Source: an uncultured Fidelibacterota bacterium
GTDB lineage: Bacteria > Fidelibacterota > Marinisomatia > Marinisomatales > TCS55
Assembly (NCBI GenBank): GCA_913049685.1
Contig: CAJWZD010000004.1
Location: 1 to 64,000 of the forward strand
DNA: 64,000 nt
Direction of reading: 5' to 3'
The notes beneath the pieces were generated by a model. It saw only the letters and a list, made by a program, of their open reading frames with translations, was not told where the DNA came from and did no database searches. Of the stretch, positions 8,627-17,039 are shown in pieces; within the stretch, counting starts at the first letter, position 1, and every line of letters begins with the position of its first letter. Made by a program: the position numbers and the translations under genes.

Positions 8627-8659
8627 AATTTTAAATTAAGTGAAACTTTTAGATATTAA

Positions 8660-8750
8660 GAGAGTCTAAATTATTGCGAGCGCGAAAAATATTTGCCATC
8701 TATCTCTTACCTCTACAAACCTCCTTGGTTTATATCGCGCTCGCTTTTTT
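8660..8750 (+). ncRNA. Candidate Crp-controlled small RNA ending in a long hairpin
   Basis: The 3' part is clear: GCGAGCGCGA (8676-8685) is perfectly complementary to TCGCGCTCGC (8735-8744) and is followed by six T, a terminator signature on the + strand. The 49-base loop is C/U-rich and holds a small inner hairpin (AAACC at 8717-8721, GGTTT at 8727-8731) whose loop exposes UCCUU next to CC, giving ACCUCCUU, a sequence resembling the 3' tail of 16S rRNA. The 5' end is a guess (about 8660), based on a Crp-type site at 8611-8626 and a weak -10 (GATATT, 8652-8657). It lies antisense-adjacent to the der stop codon and could alternatively be a 3' structure of der mRNA. Confidence 0.4.
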
Positions 8751-10065
8751 ATTTTCTTCTAAAAGATAATCTGATTGGAACTCCCTCCAAATTGAAACTT
8801 TCTCTTAGCTGATTTTCCACAAAGCGCTTATAGCTCGATGGGATAAGTTTGGGATAATTTGTAAATATCACAAATAAATGAGGACCGGAGCTGACTTGAG
8901 TCATATATTTTAAACTTATTGCTTTACCTTTTGTAGCGGGAGGCTGTTGGAGTTTTAAAATATTTTGCAAAAACTTGTTCAAATCAGATGTGCCTAAATT
9001 AGTAAGCCTCAAATCATAGACTTGATTGGCAATTTTTAATATACTGCTTATACGCTGCTTTGTCTTAGCAGAAATAAATAACACTGGATAATGGGACAAA
9101 GATTTAAACTGGAGCGACATCTCTACTGTAAAATCTCGCATAGTGTTGGTTTCTTTCTCAATTAAATCCCATTTATTTACAATAATTGCCATACCCTTTC
9201 CTTTGTTAATCACTTCATCGGCTATCGATTTATCCTGCTTTGTAAAACCTTTATACGCGTCAATAACAACCAATACTACGTCAGCACCAATAATAGCTCT
9301 TCTAGTTCTAACGTTACTATAAAACTCTATATTATCATCGAGCTTGCTTTTTTTTCGTAATCCCGCAGTATCAACCAACGTTATCAGCTTATTATAATAT
9401 TTAAGCTTTGAGTCAATCGAATCTCTTGTAGTTCCAGCTATAGGCGTTACAATGGCCTGGTCCTTTTGAAGGAGAGAGTTTGTTATAGATGATTTTCCAA
9501 CGTTTGGCATTCCTACAATGGCTACCCTCATTCCATCTTCATGGTCATTAATTTCAGCTGGACTATTTATCTCGAGTTTTTCTAATATAGAATCGAGCAA
9601 ATCACCTGTTAGTCTGCCGTTTAATGCAGATACCGGATAAACAGGGTCAATTCCAAGTTGATGAAATTGATATACCTGTTCATCGTGATTGAGGCTGTCG
9701 CACTTATTCACTGCAAGTATAAATTTTTTCCCAGAATGGCGAATTAATTTCGCCAGTGATTTATCTGATGCGGTTGGGTCATTTTTACCATCGACCATAA
9801 ATAGTATAAGGTCCGACTCAGAAACTGCTGCTAGAGCTTGATCCCTAACAGCACTATTAAAAACATCTACATCTTCAGGTATGTATCCACCGGTATCAAT
9901 AAATGTTAAAGTATGCCCTGACCATTCTACTTCTCCGTAAATACGATCTCGCGTAATACCTTCCTCAGAACCAACAATGGCTTTTCGCTGCTTTAAAAGT
10001 CTATTAAAAAATGTAGACTTACCAACATTTGGCCTTCCTACTATAGCTATTTGATAATTTGACAT
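8749..10065 (-). CDS. der: Ribosome biogenesis GTPase Der (EngA)
   Basis: This 438-residue protein has two tandem GTPase domains and a C-terminal KH-like domain, the arrangement unique to Der, which acts in 50S subunit maturation. The first G domain starts with GRPNVGKST (residues 10-18) and has DTGG and NKCD. The second has GMPNVGKSS (about 184-192), DTAGLRKKSK and NKWD. The KH-like domain occupies roughly residues 350-438. Length is typical. The gene begins 14 bases after the end of the VOC gene and is probably cotranscribed with it. The stop codon abuts the T run of the GC-rich hairpin at 8676-8750. Confidence 0.97.
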   Translation of the reverse strand: MSNYQIAIVGRPNVGKSTFFNRLLKQRKAIVGSEEGITRDRIYGEVEWSGHTLTFIDTGGYIPEDVDVFNSAVRDQALAAVSESDLILFMVDGKNDPTASDKSLAKLIRHSGKKFILAVNKCDSLNHDEQVYQFHQLGIDPVYPVSALNGRLTGDLLDSILEKLEINSPAEINDHEDGMRVAIVGMPNVGKSSITNSLLQKDQAIVTPIAGTTRDSIDSKLKYYNKLITLVDTAGLRKKSKLDDNIEFYSNVRTRRAIIGADVVLVVIDAYKGFTKQDKSIADEVINKGKGMAIIVNKWDLIEKETNTMRDFTVEMSLQFKSLSHYPVLFISAKTKQRISSILKIANQVYDLRLTNLGTSDLNKFLQNILKLQQPPATKGKAISLKYMTQVSSGPHLFVIFTNYPKLIPSSYKRFVENQLRESFNLEGVPIRLSFRRK

Positions 10066-10079
10066 GATAAAAACCGAAA

Positions 10080-10502
10080 CTATTCTTCAAAAATGGATGA
10101 CTGGTCTTTAAATGATTTAAACTCAAGGGCGTTGCCGCTAGGATCTAAAAAAAACATAGTCGCCTGCTCTCCGCTCTCACCTTTAAATCTTACGTAAGGC
10201 TCAATAACAAACTTGATATTTTTTGTTTGAAGCATATTAGCAAATTCGTGCCACTGATCCCATTTTAAAATGACTCCAAAATGTCTAACTGGAACCATCT
10301 TGCCATCTACCTCACTTTTTTCTGTAGTCCTAACTTCATCTGGGCTAAGATGAGCGACGACTTGATGGCCAAATAAATTAAAATCAATCCATGAATCACT
10401 TGATCTACCTAGAGAACATCCTAATATTTCAGTATAAAAACTTTTTGCTGCTTTAAGATCGTCCACTGGAAAGGCTATGTGGAATGGTTGAATTTTTGAC
10501 AT
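10080..10502 (-). CDS. VOC family (glyoxalase/bleomycin-resistance fold) protein
   Basis: The 140-residue protein has paired beta-alpha-beta-beta-beta units typical of the vicinal oxygen chelate superfamily. It opens with [20 protein letters not shown] (H8 a likely metal ligand), has RHFGVIL in the middle (a second His) and ends with [15 protein letters not shown] (E a third ligand). The three candidate metal ligands are therefore present. The superfamily includes lyases, dioxygenases and resistance proteins, and the specific reaction cannot be assigned. CAGGAG eight bases before the ATG is a good ribosome binding site. It is the first gene of a two-gene unit with der. Confidence 0.8.
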   Translation of the reverse strand: MSKIQPFHIAFPVDDLKAAKSFYTEILGCSLGRSSDSWIDFNLFGHQVVAHLSPDEVRTTEKSEVDGKMVPVRHFGVILKWDQWHEFANMLQTKNIKFVIEPYVRFKGESGEQATMFFLDPSGNALEFKSFKDQSSIFEE

Positions 10503-10642
10503 TTACAAACTCCTGACTTAGGTAAATTTAACGCTAAAGAATTGATTTCTATTATAGGTTTGTTTTAATTCATACTTGATTAGAGAATTAAAATGGGGTT
10601 CGCATTCCAAAGTATAAATATAACTGTGAACGTTACCGAGGG

Positions 10643-10677
10643 AACTTGGTATTATTTCTTTAAAATAAGACCAAGTT
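10643..10677. other. Imperfect hairpin upstream of nrdJ
   Basis: AACTTGGT pairs with ACCAAGTT and, after one A/G mismatch, TTATTT pairs with AAATAA around a five-base loop. No T run follows on either strand, so it is not a standard terminator. It lies upstream of the nrdJ promoter candidate, which makes it more likely DNA-level symmetry or a 5' structure of another transcript. Confidence 0.4.
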
Positions 10678-10788
10678 AGTTGTTGGTGATGCTAATAGTT
10701 TATTCCCAAAATAAATTTATTGAGTAAATAATTTTCGTAAGTAGAAAAAATTTGTCGACCATGTTTTGTTTTTTTTTAACTTTTCTTC

Positions 10789-10817
10789 TTGATGGATTTT
10801 AGAAGGGTTTATATATT
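10789..10817 (+). promoter_or_regulatory. nrdJ: Sigma70-type promoter candidate for nrdJ
   Basis: TTGATG (10789-10794), a 17-base spacer and TATATT (10812-10817) give 4/6 and 5/6 matches to the housekeeping consensus. The predicted start near 10824 would leave a leader of about 90 bases before the nrdJ ATG. Confidence 0.45.
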
Positions 10818-10915
10818 TGTCATGCCAACCCTAGTAATTATCACTTTTTCAAATGCCAGTCTAAATTAACCTCGTTTTTTATAACTGTACCCACATACCA
10901 TAAAGGAAATCTGAT

Positions 10916-13321
10916 ATGGCTGAAGCGATTGAACTAAATTTTCCACCTGGAAAAAAGGACTCTGACGACATAAATAATATTGTCGAAGAGACGGTCAGAG
11001 AATTAACTAAGGAAGTTAATGAAAAAGATGAAACCGGCTCACCCCAACGCTACCACATAGAAAATTACTACGAAGGCGACACATTAGGAGCAGATGTATT
11101 AAAAAATAAATATCTTGCTCCATGGGAAAGCCATCCTTATGAGCTATGGCAAAGACAAGCAAAAGCACTGGCAAGTGTTGAAAAAACAAAGAAGCTGAAA
11201 AAAGAATGGGAACAGAAATTTTATTCTATTTTAGAAGATTTTAAATTTACTCCCGGGGGACGTATTATGCATGGTGCGGGCCGTGAAGATATAACCACCA
11301 CGCTTAACAACTGCTATGTTGTTGGAATTAAAGATGATTCAATTAATTCTATCTACAGAACGATCCAAGAGGAAGCGCGCACCTACAAATTTGGAGGTGG
11401 TTGCGGCCACGACCTATCCGTATTGAGACCTTCTGGTGATGCTATAAATGGTACTGGTGGTGAGTCTTGTGGGCCAGTTGGTTTTATGAATCTTTTTAGT
11501 GAGAATACAAATACTATAGCTCAACATGGTAGAAGAGGCGCAAATATGCAAACGCTTCGTATTGATCATCCGGATATTGAAAAATTTATATCGATAAAGA
11601 TGAACGATATAAATATGGTAAAATATTCCAATATCTCCGTTCTCTTAACGCACGAATTCATGCACGCTGTTGAAAATGACACAGATTTTGATCTTAAGTA
11701 TGAAGACAAAGTTTACAAGACCATTAAGGCAAAAGAGCTATGGGAAAAAATAATAGACTGCGCTCATTCAAGCGCGGAACCCGGTCTTCTCTTTTGGGAT
11801 ACCATGACAGATTACCACAATGCAGAATATTGTAGTCCTCTAGTCTCAACGAATCCATGCGCTGAACAACCACTTCCTGATGGCGGTTGTTGCAATCTGG
11901 GATCTATAAACCTTGAAAGGTATGTTGACGATAAAGGTAATTTTAAAATTGAAGAATTCAAAGAAACTGTTGGGATAGCTACTAGATTTTTGGATAACGT
12001 TATCGACTACAATCTAGATCGGCATGCACTCGATACACAAAAAGAGAATGCGAGAAACGACAGAAGGGTTGGTCTAGGCATTCTAGGATTAGGTGATATG
12101 TTGGTTAGAATGGGCATCAAATACGACAGTGAGGATGCTCTTCAAACAATCGATCAAGTCATGAAAATCTTTTGTGATACTGCGTATGAAACCAGTTCTG
12201 ATTTAGCAAAAGAAAAGGGTTCTTTCCCCCACTTCAAGTGGAACGGATATAGAAAGAGCAAGTTTGTTAAGAACCTCCCAAAAAGCCTCCGTGATAAAAT
12301 TAAAGATGATGGGATTAGAAATTCAACTGTCTTGACCGTCCCTCCAACAGGAAGTGGAGCAATTGTTGCAAGAGTAACTTCGGGAGTCGAGCCGATCTTT
12401 GCGACATCATACAAAAGACGTGTAAAAAAGAACGATGGCTTTGGAAGAGATTTTGATGAATACAAAGTGTATCATCCGATCATAGAAAAACTTTTTGGAG
12501 ATGATGACAATCTACCTGATCATGTAGTAACAGCTCATGATATTGATCCTTATTTTAGAGTTAAATTGCAAGGTGTAATTCAAAAATATATCGACTCTTC
12601 CATATCTTCCACGGTCAATTTAAAGCAAGGAGTAACAAAAGAAACGGTAGCAGATATTTATCTCACTGCATATAAAGCCAATCTTAAAGGAATAACGGTA
12701 TACCGAGAAGGCTCAAGAGAGGGTATTTTAATTACTAATGACAAAAAAGATGAGGATGTCGCTAAAACCGAAAGTCAATCAGTGGCTAATCTATCAGAAG
12801 AAAAAACTCCAAGGATGCGACCAAATGAGACTAATGGGATTACACGAAGAATACGCACTGGAGAAGGAACGCTGTACATTACTATCAATCAAGATGAAAA
12901 TGGACTTTGTGAGGTTTTTACCACAATCGGAAAAGCTGGCGGCAACGCAGCGGCTCAATCTGAAGCGATCAGCAGGTTAATATCCTTAGCGCTTAGATCG
13001 GGACTGGATCCAAACGCAATCGTAAGACAGCTTAAAGGTATATCGGGACCAAATCCCACCTGGGAAGATGGTCGCCTTATACTCTCAACACCAGACGCAA
13101 TTGGGAAAGCCCTTGATGACTATCTCAAGGAAAATAATGCTGGTAGCAATAGCAGTGCCTCATTGAAGGAAAAGGTTAGAATTACCATGGCTCAAGAAAC
13201 TTCCACTCAAGAAAATTCTTATGAATGCGCTGAAGGTCAAAGTCGCACTGATTGTCAGAATGTGATAAATGAGGGTGGATGCTTGACATGCAGGGAGTGC
13301 GGCTGGTCAAAATGCGACTAG
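10916..13321 (+). CDS. nrdJ: Adenosylcobalamin-dependent (class II) ribonucleotide reductase
   Basis: This 801-residue enzyme converts ribonucleotides to deoxyribonucleotides using a B12-generated thiyl radical, so it needs no oxygen and no NrdB. Catalytic landmarks are the redox cysteine in NNCYVVG (C133), the radical-site segment NPCAEQPLPDGGCCN near residue 312 (catalytic Cys and Glu) and PPTGSGAIVARVTSGVEP, a nucleotide-binding loop. Residues about 650-730 (GEGTLYITINQDENGLCEVF) are the small TSCPD-type domain found in this subclass. The last 35 residues carry a cysteine-rich tail (CLTCRECGWSKC) of the kind used for thiol exchange with thioredoxin. AAAGGAAATCTGATATG supplies a good ribosome binding site. 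It is a monocistronic gene ending at a bidirectional terminator. Confidence 0.96.
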   Translation: MAEAIELNFPPGKKDSDDINNIVEETVRELTKEVNEKDETGSPQRYHIENYYEGDTLGADVLKNKYLAPWESHPYELWQRQAKALASVEKTKKLKKEWEQKFYSILEDFKFTPGGRIMHGAGREDITTTLNNCYVVGIKDDSINSIYRTIQEEARTYKFGGGCGHDLSVLRPSGDAINGTGGESCGPVGFMNLFSENTNTIAQHGRRGANMQTLRIDHPDIEKFISIKMNDINMVKYSNISVLLTHEFMHAVENDTDFDLKYEDKVYKTIKAKELWEKIIDCAHSSAEPGLLFWDTMTDYHNAEYCSPLVSTNPCAEQPLPDGGCCNLGSINLERYVDDKGNFKIEEFKETVGIATRFLDNVIDYNLDRHALDTQKENARNDRRVGLGILGLGDMLVRMGIKYDSEDALQTIDQVMKIFCDTAYETSSDLAKEKGSFPHFKWNGYRKSKFVKNLPKSLRDKIKDDGIRNSTVLTVPPTGSGAIVARVTSGVEPIFATSYKRRVKKNDGFGRDFDEYKVYHPIIEKLFGDDDNLPDHVVTAHDIDPYFRVKLQGVIQKYIDSSISSTVNLKQGVTKETVADIYLTAYKANLKGITVYREGSREGILITNDKKDEDVAKTESQSVANLSEEKTPRMRPNETNGITRRIRTGEGTLYITINQDENGLCEVFTTIGKAGGNAAAQSEAISRLISLALRSGLDPNAIVRQLKGISGPNPTWEDGRLILSTPDAIGKALDDYLKENNAGSNSSASLKEKVRITMAQETSTQENSYECAEGQSRTDCQNVINEGGCLTCRECGWSKCD

Positions 13322-13349
13322 CATAAACTTCTCTTTCGAGATTTAAATT

Positions 13350-13385
13350 AAATAAAAAAGCCACTCATAAGTGGCTTTTTTATTT
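13350..13385. terminator. Bidirectional terminator between nrdJ and frr
   Basis: AAATAAAAAAGCCACT (13350-13365) and AGTGGCTTTTTTATTT (13370-13385) are perfect complements around the loop CATA. The A and T runs on both sides make it usable by the rightward nrdJ and the leftward frr transcripts. Confidence 0.92.
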
Positions 13386-13406
13386 AATTTAAGTTCTTTA
13401 TTTGGT

Positions 13407-13964
13407 TTAAATCTCTTTTAACTCTTCCTCTTTGCTGGACTGCAGTTTATTTAAGTTTTCAATATGATTATCTGTTAAAGTTTGAATTTCAGTTTCCTGT
13501 CTTCGAGTTTCATCTTCGGATACATGCTCTTCTTTGCTAAACTCTTTAATGTCATGAATTGAATCTCTTCGAATATTTCTTACAACTATTCTCCCATCCT
13601 CGATAAGCTGATGAACATATTTGATTAGATCCTGTCTTCTTTCTTCTGTCAAGCTTGGGATAGGAACTAAGACCGTATTTCCATTATTATTCGGGGTTAG
13701 GCCTAAGTTAGAATCCATAATCGCTTTTTCAATAATTGGTATTAACGTCTTCTCAAATGGTTGCAATGCTATCATCCTCGGTTCAGGTATCGTAATAGTC
13801 GAAACTTGATTAAGCGGCGTAGCTGTTCCATAGTAATCAACTTGAATAGAATTCAACAAATCAGGATTGGCACGTCCAGTTCTAACTTTAAGTAGTTCTG
13901 ATTTTGCGTGATCTACCGCTTGATCCATTTTTTGATTTGTATCTTTTTTTATTTCTTCAAACAT
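13407..13964 (-). CDS. frr: Ribosome recycling factor
   Basis: This 185-residue protein has the normal length for RRF, which with EF-G splits post-termination ribosomes. The N-terminal helix carries VRTGRANPDLL, followed by a small beta domain (DYYGTATPLNQVSTI) and IQPFEKTLIPIIEKAI-type sequence, here ALQPFEKTLIPII. The C-terminal helices are DKHI/E-rich as usual. It is the last gene of the rplM-rpsI-rpsB-tsf-pyrH-frr run, three bases after pyrH, and ends before a bidirectional terminator. Confidence 0.97.
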   Translation of the reverse strand: MFEEIKKDTNQKMDQAVDHAKSELLKVRTGRANPDLLNSIQVDYYGTATPLNQVSTITIPEPRMIALQPFEKTLIPIIEKAIMDSNLGLTPNNNGNTVLVPIPSLTEERRQDLIKYVHQLIEDGRIVVRNIRRDSIHDIKEFSKEEHVSEDETRRQETEIQTLTDNHIENLNKLQSSKEEELKEI

Positions 13965-13967
13965 ATC

Positions 13968-14684
13968 TTATTCTGAAATTAGTGTTCCTATATCTTGTCC
14001 TAGTAAAATATTTTTTAAATTGCCTTTACCATTTACATCAAAAACTCTGATCGGCAGCGTATTTTCCTTGCATAAAGTAATAGCTGTCATATCCATAACA
14101 CGAAGGTTTTTTCCAATTACATCAGAATAATTAATTTTATTGAATTGCTTAGCATCGCTGTGCAATTCAGGGTCTTTATCAAATACACCATTCACCTTGG
14201 TTCCTTTTAATAAAACCTCTGCTTTAAGCTCTGTTGCTCTAAGAGCAGCTGCTGTATCTGTTGTAAAATATGGATTACCGGTACCTCCAGCAACTATAAC
14301 TACTCTGTTTTTTTCAAGGTGCCTAAGAGCTCTTCTTCGTATATAAGGTTCAGAAATTTGAGAAACAGTTATGGCAGAAAGCGTTCTAGTTTGAACATTT
14401 AATTTCTCAAGTGCATCTTGAATGCTAATTGCATTCATTATAGTAGCTAACATTCCTAGATAATCACCAGTAACTCTTTCCATCCCTTTACTTGCAGCTT
14501 TTATACCTCTAAAAATATTTCCAGCACCAATCACTAATGCTATTCCTATACCCATTTCATGAACAGTCTTTATCTCATTAGCAAGCTCTGAGGCTTTTGA
14601 GGGGTCAATGCCATATGATTGATCTCCAGCCAACACCTCTCCGCTTAATTTTAATAAAACTCGAGAGTATGCAGGTTGAGACAT
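13968..14684 (-). CDS. pyrH: UMP kinase
   Basis: This 238-residue member of the bacterial amino-acid-kinase fold phosphorylates UMP to UDP. Key segments are RVLLKLSGE at the N-terminus (phosphate-binding lysine), IGAGNIFRG, MLATIMNAI, GTGNPYFTTDTAAALRA and KVNGVFDKDP. It lies between tsf and frr, the classical gene order, and links pyrimidine supply with the translation operon. Length is typical. Confidence 0.97.
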   Translation of the reverse strand: MSQPAYSRVLLKLSGEVLAGDQSYGIDPSKASELANEIKTVHEMGIGIALVIGAGNIFRGIKAASKGMERVTGDYLGMLATIMNAISIQDALEKLNVQTRTLSAITVSQISEPYIRRRALRHLEKNRVVIVAGGTGNPYFTTDTAAALRATELKAEVLLKGTKVNGVFDKDPELHSDAKQFNKINYSDVIGKNLRVMDMTAITLCKENTLPIRVFDVNGKGNLKNILLGQDIGTLISE

Positions 14685-14712
14685 GAGAAACTAAATTTCT
14701 AGTCTGGTCAAA

Positions 14713-15306
14713 TTATTCGCCAATTGCATAGCGTATAAAGCGATTTATAACGATATTTTCACCGAGCGTCGAAACGGCTTCTGTAAGTAAATCAGAAACT
14801 TTTCTTTCAGAATCTTTGATATATTGCTGTTCAATTAAACAGGATTCAGCATAAAACTTTTCTACTTTACCTTCAACCATTTTTTCAATGATATTATCTG
14901 GTTTGCCAGATTCTTTAGCTTGATCCATAAAAATATCTTTTTCCCTATTAAGAACTGCAGGATCCATATCATCGCGTGAAACTGAGCTTGGATTTGTTGC
15001 AGCAATTTGCATCGCTAAATTGTGAGCTAAATCATTAAAACCTTCAGTTTTCGCAACAAAATCAGTTTCACAATTTAATTCTAGAAGCACGCCTAATTTG
15101 CCTCCGTGATGGATGTAAGAAAAAACTAAGCCTTCTTTCGTTGTACGTTGCCCTTTTTTTTCAGCCTTAGCAACTCCAGTTTTTCGTAAATGATCAACCG
15201 CTTTTTCTAGGTCGCCATTAGTCTCTAAAAGTGCTTTTTTACAGTCCATCATTCCAGCGCCCGTTCTTTCCCTTAAAGTTTTTACAGTTTTTGCATTAAT
15301 AGACAT
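14713..15306 (-). CDS. tsf: Elongation factor Ts, short form
   Basis: EF-Ts releases GDP from EF-Tu. This protein has 197 residues: an N-terminal UBA-like domain (LRERTGAGMMDCKKALLE), the core ELNCETDFVAKTEGF with the TDFVA motif that contacts EF-Tu, and a C-terminal region of the second half-core. The E. coli protein has about 283 residues; the short form seen here occurs in Thermus and in several deep-branching lineages, where it works as a dimer. It sits between rpsB and pyrH. Confidence 0.96.
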   Translation of the reverse strand: MSINAKTVKTLRERTGAGMMDCKKALLETNGDLEKAVDHLRKTGVAKAEKKGQRTTKEGLVFSYIHHGGKLGVLLELNCETDFVAKTEGFNDLAHNLAMQIAATNPSSVSRDDMDPAVLNREKDIFMDQAKESGKPDNIIEKMVEGKVEKFYAESCLIEQQYIKDSERKVSDLLTEAVSTLGENIVINRFIRYAIGE

Positions 15307-15342
15307 ATATGTTTCCTAGAAATTAAAAAATAAATTAAAAAA

Positions 15343-16143
15343 CTATTCAGCGTCTTTTTTTGATGCTGCTTCAAGCTGTTCAGGAGCACCATCTTTATGT
15401 CTAGCGGGTAAATCTTTTTTTGTGACCCCTACTTTTTGAGGCTGATTATCAGGATTTTTAGATTTTTTTGCTGATGAATCAATTATTGCATTTGCAAGAG
15501 CAGCCATAATTAATTGGATTGTACGAATAGAATCATCGTTGGCTGGAATTGGATAATTTATGAGTGTAGGGTCTGTGTTTGAATCTACGATGGCAATAAT
15601 AGGAATCCCAAGTCTTCCAGCTTCTGCTACAGCAGTACTCTCCAATTTTGTATCAACAATTATTACAGCGTCTGGTAAGCGGCGCATATCTTTAATACCT
15701 CTATGCTGATCTGATAGTTTTATCCTCTCTCTGTTGAGCATCTGTACTTCTTTTTTTGTTTGATTTTCGTAAATCAAAGAGCCTTCTTTTTCTAACAAAT
15801 GTAAACGCTTTATACTTTTTTTAATTGTTGTGAAATTGGTCAATGTTCCACCTAGCCATCTCTCAACAACGTAAAACATCGAACACCTATCTGCTTCCTG
15901 CTGAACAATATCTCTGGCTTGTTTTTTAGTGCCAACAAATAGAAAAACTCCACCTTTTTTTGATTTAGATTTTATAAAATTTGTAGCTTTATCTAAGCAG
16001 CGGAGAGTCTCTTCGAGGTTAATTATGTGAATACCATTTTTTTCCATTAGGACGTAAGGCTTAAAATTCGGATCCCACTTGCGAGTTACGTGTCCAAAGT
16101 GAGCACCTGTACCCAATAAATCTTCAAATTTTATTTTAGACAT
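15343..16143 (-). CDS. rpsB: 30S ribosomal protein S2
   Basis: This 266-residue S2 protein has the family signatures FGHVTRKWDPNFKPY near the N-terminus, FVGTKKQARDIVQQEA, RWLGGTLTNF, and PDAVIIVDTKLESTAVAEA followed by GIPIIAIVDSNTDP. A C-terminal tail of about 35 charged residues (KKDLPARHKDGAPEQ and beyond) extends past the core domain. It is followed by tsf after 36 bases and preceded by rpsI with a 12-base gap. Confidence 0.97.
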   Translation of the reverse strand: MSKIKFEDLLGTGAHFGHVTRKWDPNFKPYVLMEKNGIHIINLEETLRCLDKATNFIKSKSKKGGVFLFVGTKKQARDIVQQEADRCSMFYVVERWLGGTLTNFTTIKKSIKRLHLLEKEGSLIYENQTKKEVQMLNRERIKLSDQHRGIKDMRRLPDAVIIVDTKLESTAVAEAGRLGIPIIAIVDSNTDPTLINYPIPANDDSIRTIQLIMAALANAIIDSSAKKSKNPDNQPQKVGVTKKDLPARHKDGAPEQLEAASKKDAE

Positions 16144-16155
16144 ATATTTATTCTT

Positions 16156-16548
16156 TTATCGTTTAGAAAATTGAAATTTTTTACGAGCACCTGGCTGGCC
16201 ATATTTTTTTCTTTCGACTTCACGAGCATCCCTTGTAAGGAAACCTGCTTGCTTGAGTGCAGGTCGAAAATCTGAGCTAACCTCATTAAGTCCTCGCGCT
16301 ATTCCAAGTCTTATTGCAGAGGCTTGGCCACTTAATCCTCCTCCTTTGACATTTACCCTAATATCATAAGAATTTCTTTGATCAGTTAAATCTAATGGCT
16401 GAGTAACTACAATTGCTAAACTCTCCCTACATAGGTAATCTTTAAATGGTCTACCGTTAACTATTATCTCACCCTTACCAGGAATCATATTGACTCTTGC
16501 AACAGAATCTTTTCTACGCCCTATTGCTTTATAAATTGCAACTGACAT
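16156..16548 (-). CDS. rpsI: 30S ribosomal protein S9
   Basis: This 130-residue S9 protein has the usual GRRKDSVARVNMIPGKG start, VNVKGGGLSGQASAIRLGIA centre and a basic tail RKKYGQPGARKKFQFSKR whose last residues reach the P-site tRNA. The start codon shares one base with the rplM stop (TAATG), so it is translationally coupled to L13, as in almost all bacteria. Confidence 0.97.
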   Translation of the reverse strand: MSVAIYKAIGRRKDSVARVNMIPGKGEIIVNGRPFKDYLCRESLAIVVTQPLDLTDQRNSYDIRVNVKGGGLSGQASAIRLGIARGLNEVSSDFRPALKQAGFLTRDAREVERKKYGQPGARKKFQFSKR

Positions 16549-16976
16549 TAAATATTTAGCTCTTTAGGTTGCTGTGCTTCATGTGGATGCTCAGGTCCAG
16601 TATAAACTTTTAGATGTTTAATAATGGCTCTGCCAAGCTTGTTTTTTGGAAGCATTCCCCATACTGCTTTCTCAACAATTCGTTCTGGCTTAGTTCTTCT
16701 CATATGATCTAGCTTGGTAAAAGTTGTTGATCCAATGTAACCTGAGTGCTTAAAGTAGGTTTTATTACTTTCTTTATTACCAGTAACACCAATTTTTTCT
16801 GCATTTACAACTACCACAAAATCTCCCATATCCATGTGAGGAGTAAAGGATGGTTTATGCTTTCCTCTGAGAACCTTTGCAACTTCGCTTGCAAAGCGCC
16901 CTAAGGTTTTTCCTTCAGCATTGGCAATGTACCATTCTTTGCTTATTTCGCTGGCTTTAAGTGATTTTGTCTTCAT
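16548..16976 (-). CDS. rplM: 50S ribosomal protein L13
   Basis: This 142-residue L13 protein has the diagnostic WYIANAEGKTLGRFASEVAK, HKPSFTPHMDMGDFVVVVN and GMLPKNKLGRAIIKHLKVY segments. It is the first gene of the translation operon, preceded by a near-consensus promoter at 17005-17032 that leaves a leader of only about 22 bases. No clear Shine-Dalgarno sequence lies in that leader. Confidence 0.97.
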   Translation of the reverse strand: MKTKSLKASEISKEWYIANAEGKTLGRFASEVAKVLRGKHKPSFTPHMDMGDFVVVVNAEKIGVTGNKESNKTYFKHSGYIGSTTFTKLDHMRRTKPERIVEKAVWGMLPKNKLGRAIIKHLKVYTGPEHPHEAQQPKELNI

Positions 16977-17004
16977 TGTTTTAACTTAGATTATAGCCGA
17001 CAAT

Positions 17005-17032
17005 ATTATACTTTATTTCGTGTTATAGTCAA
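17005..17032 (-). promoter_or_regulatory. rplM: Strong housekeeping promoter of the rplM operon
   Basis: Read leftward: TTGACT (17032-17027), a 16-base spacer, then TATAAT (17010-17005). This is a 5/6 plus 6/6 match to the sigma70 consensus, directly upstream of rplM and just past the 3' end of pyrC. A second TATAAT occurs at 16995-16990 without a matching -35. Confidence 0.75.
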
Positions 17033-17039
17033 CTTTTAA

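Larger units (their letters stand above)
10503..10915. other. 413-base intergenic region between VOC gene and nrdJ
   Basis: This region separates the divergent VOC and nrdJ genes. It contains the start-side control of both, a hairpin at 10643-10677 (8+6 base pairs, no U run), a promoter candidate for nrdJ at 10789-10817 and a ribosome binding site AGGAAA just before nrdJ. I found no credible ORF and no recognised riboswitch. B12-box motifs, which would be expected for a cobalamin riboswitch, are not visible. Confidence 0.6.

Noticed and set aside
8660-8720. Minus-strand mini-ORF MANIFRARNNLDSLNI with GGAGG upstream
   Set aside because: The GGAGG is about 20 bases from the ATG, the frame is only 16 codons and it runs through the stem of the hairpin; nothing supports translation beyond chance.
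10503-10915. Cobalamin riboswitch upstream of the B12-dependent reductase
   Set aside because: The expected B12-box and conserved core motifs are not present; only an unrelated hairpin was found.
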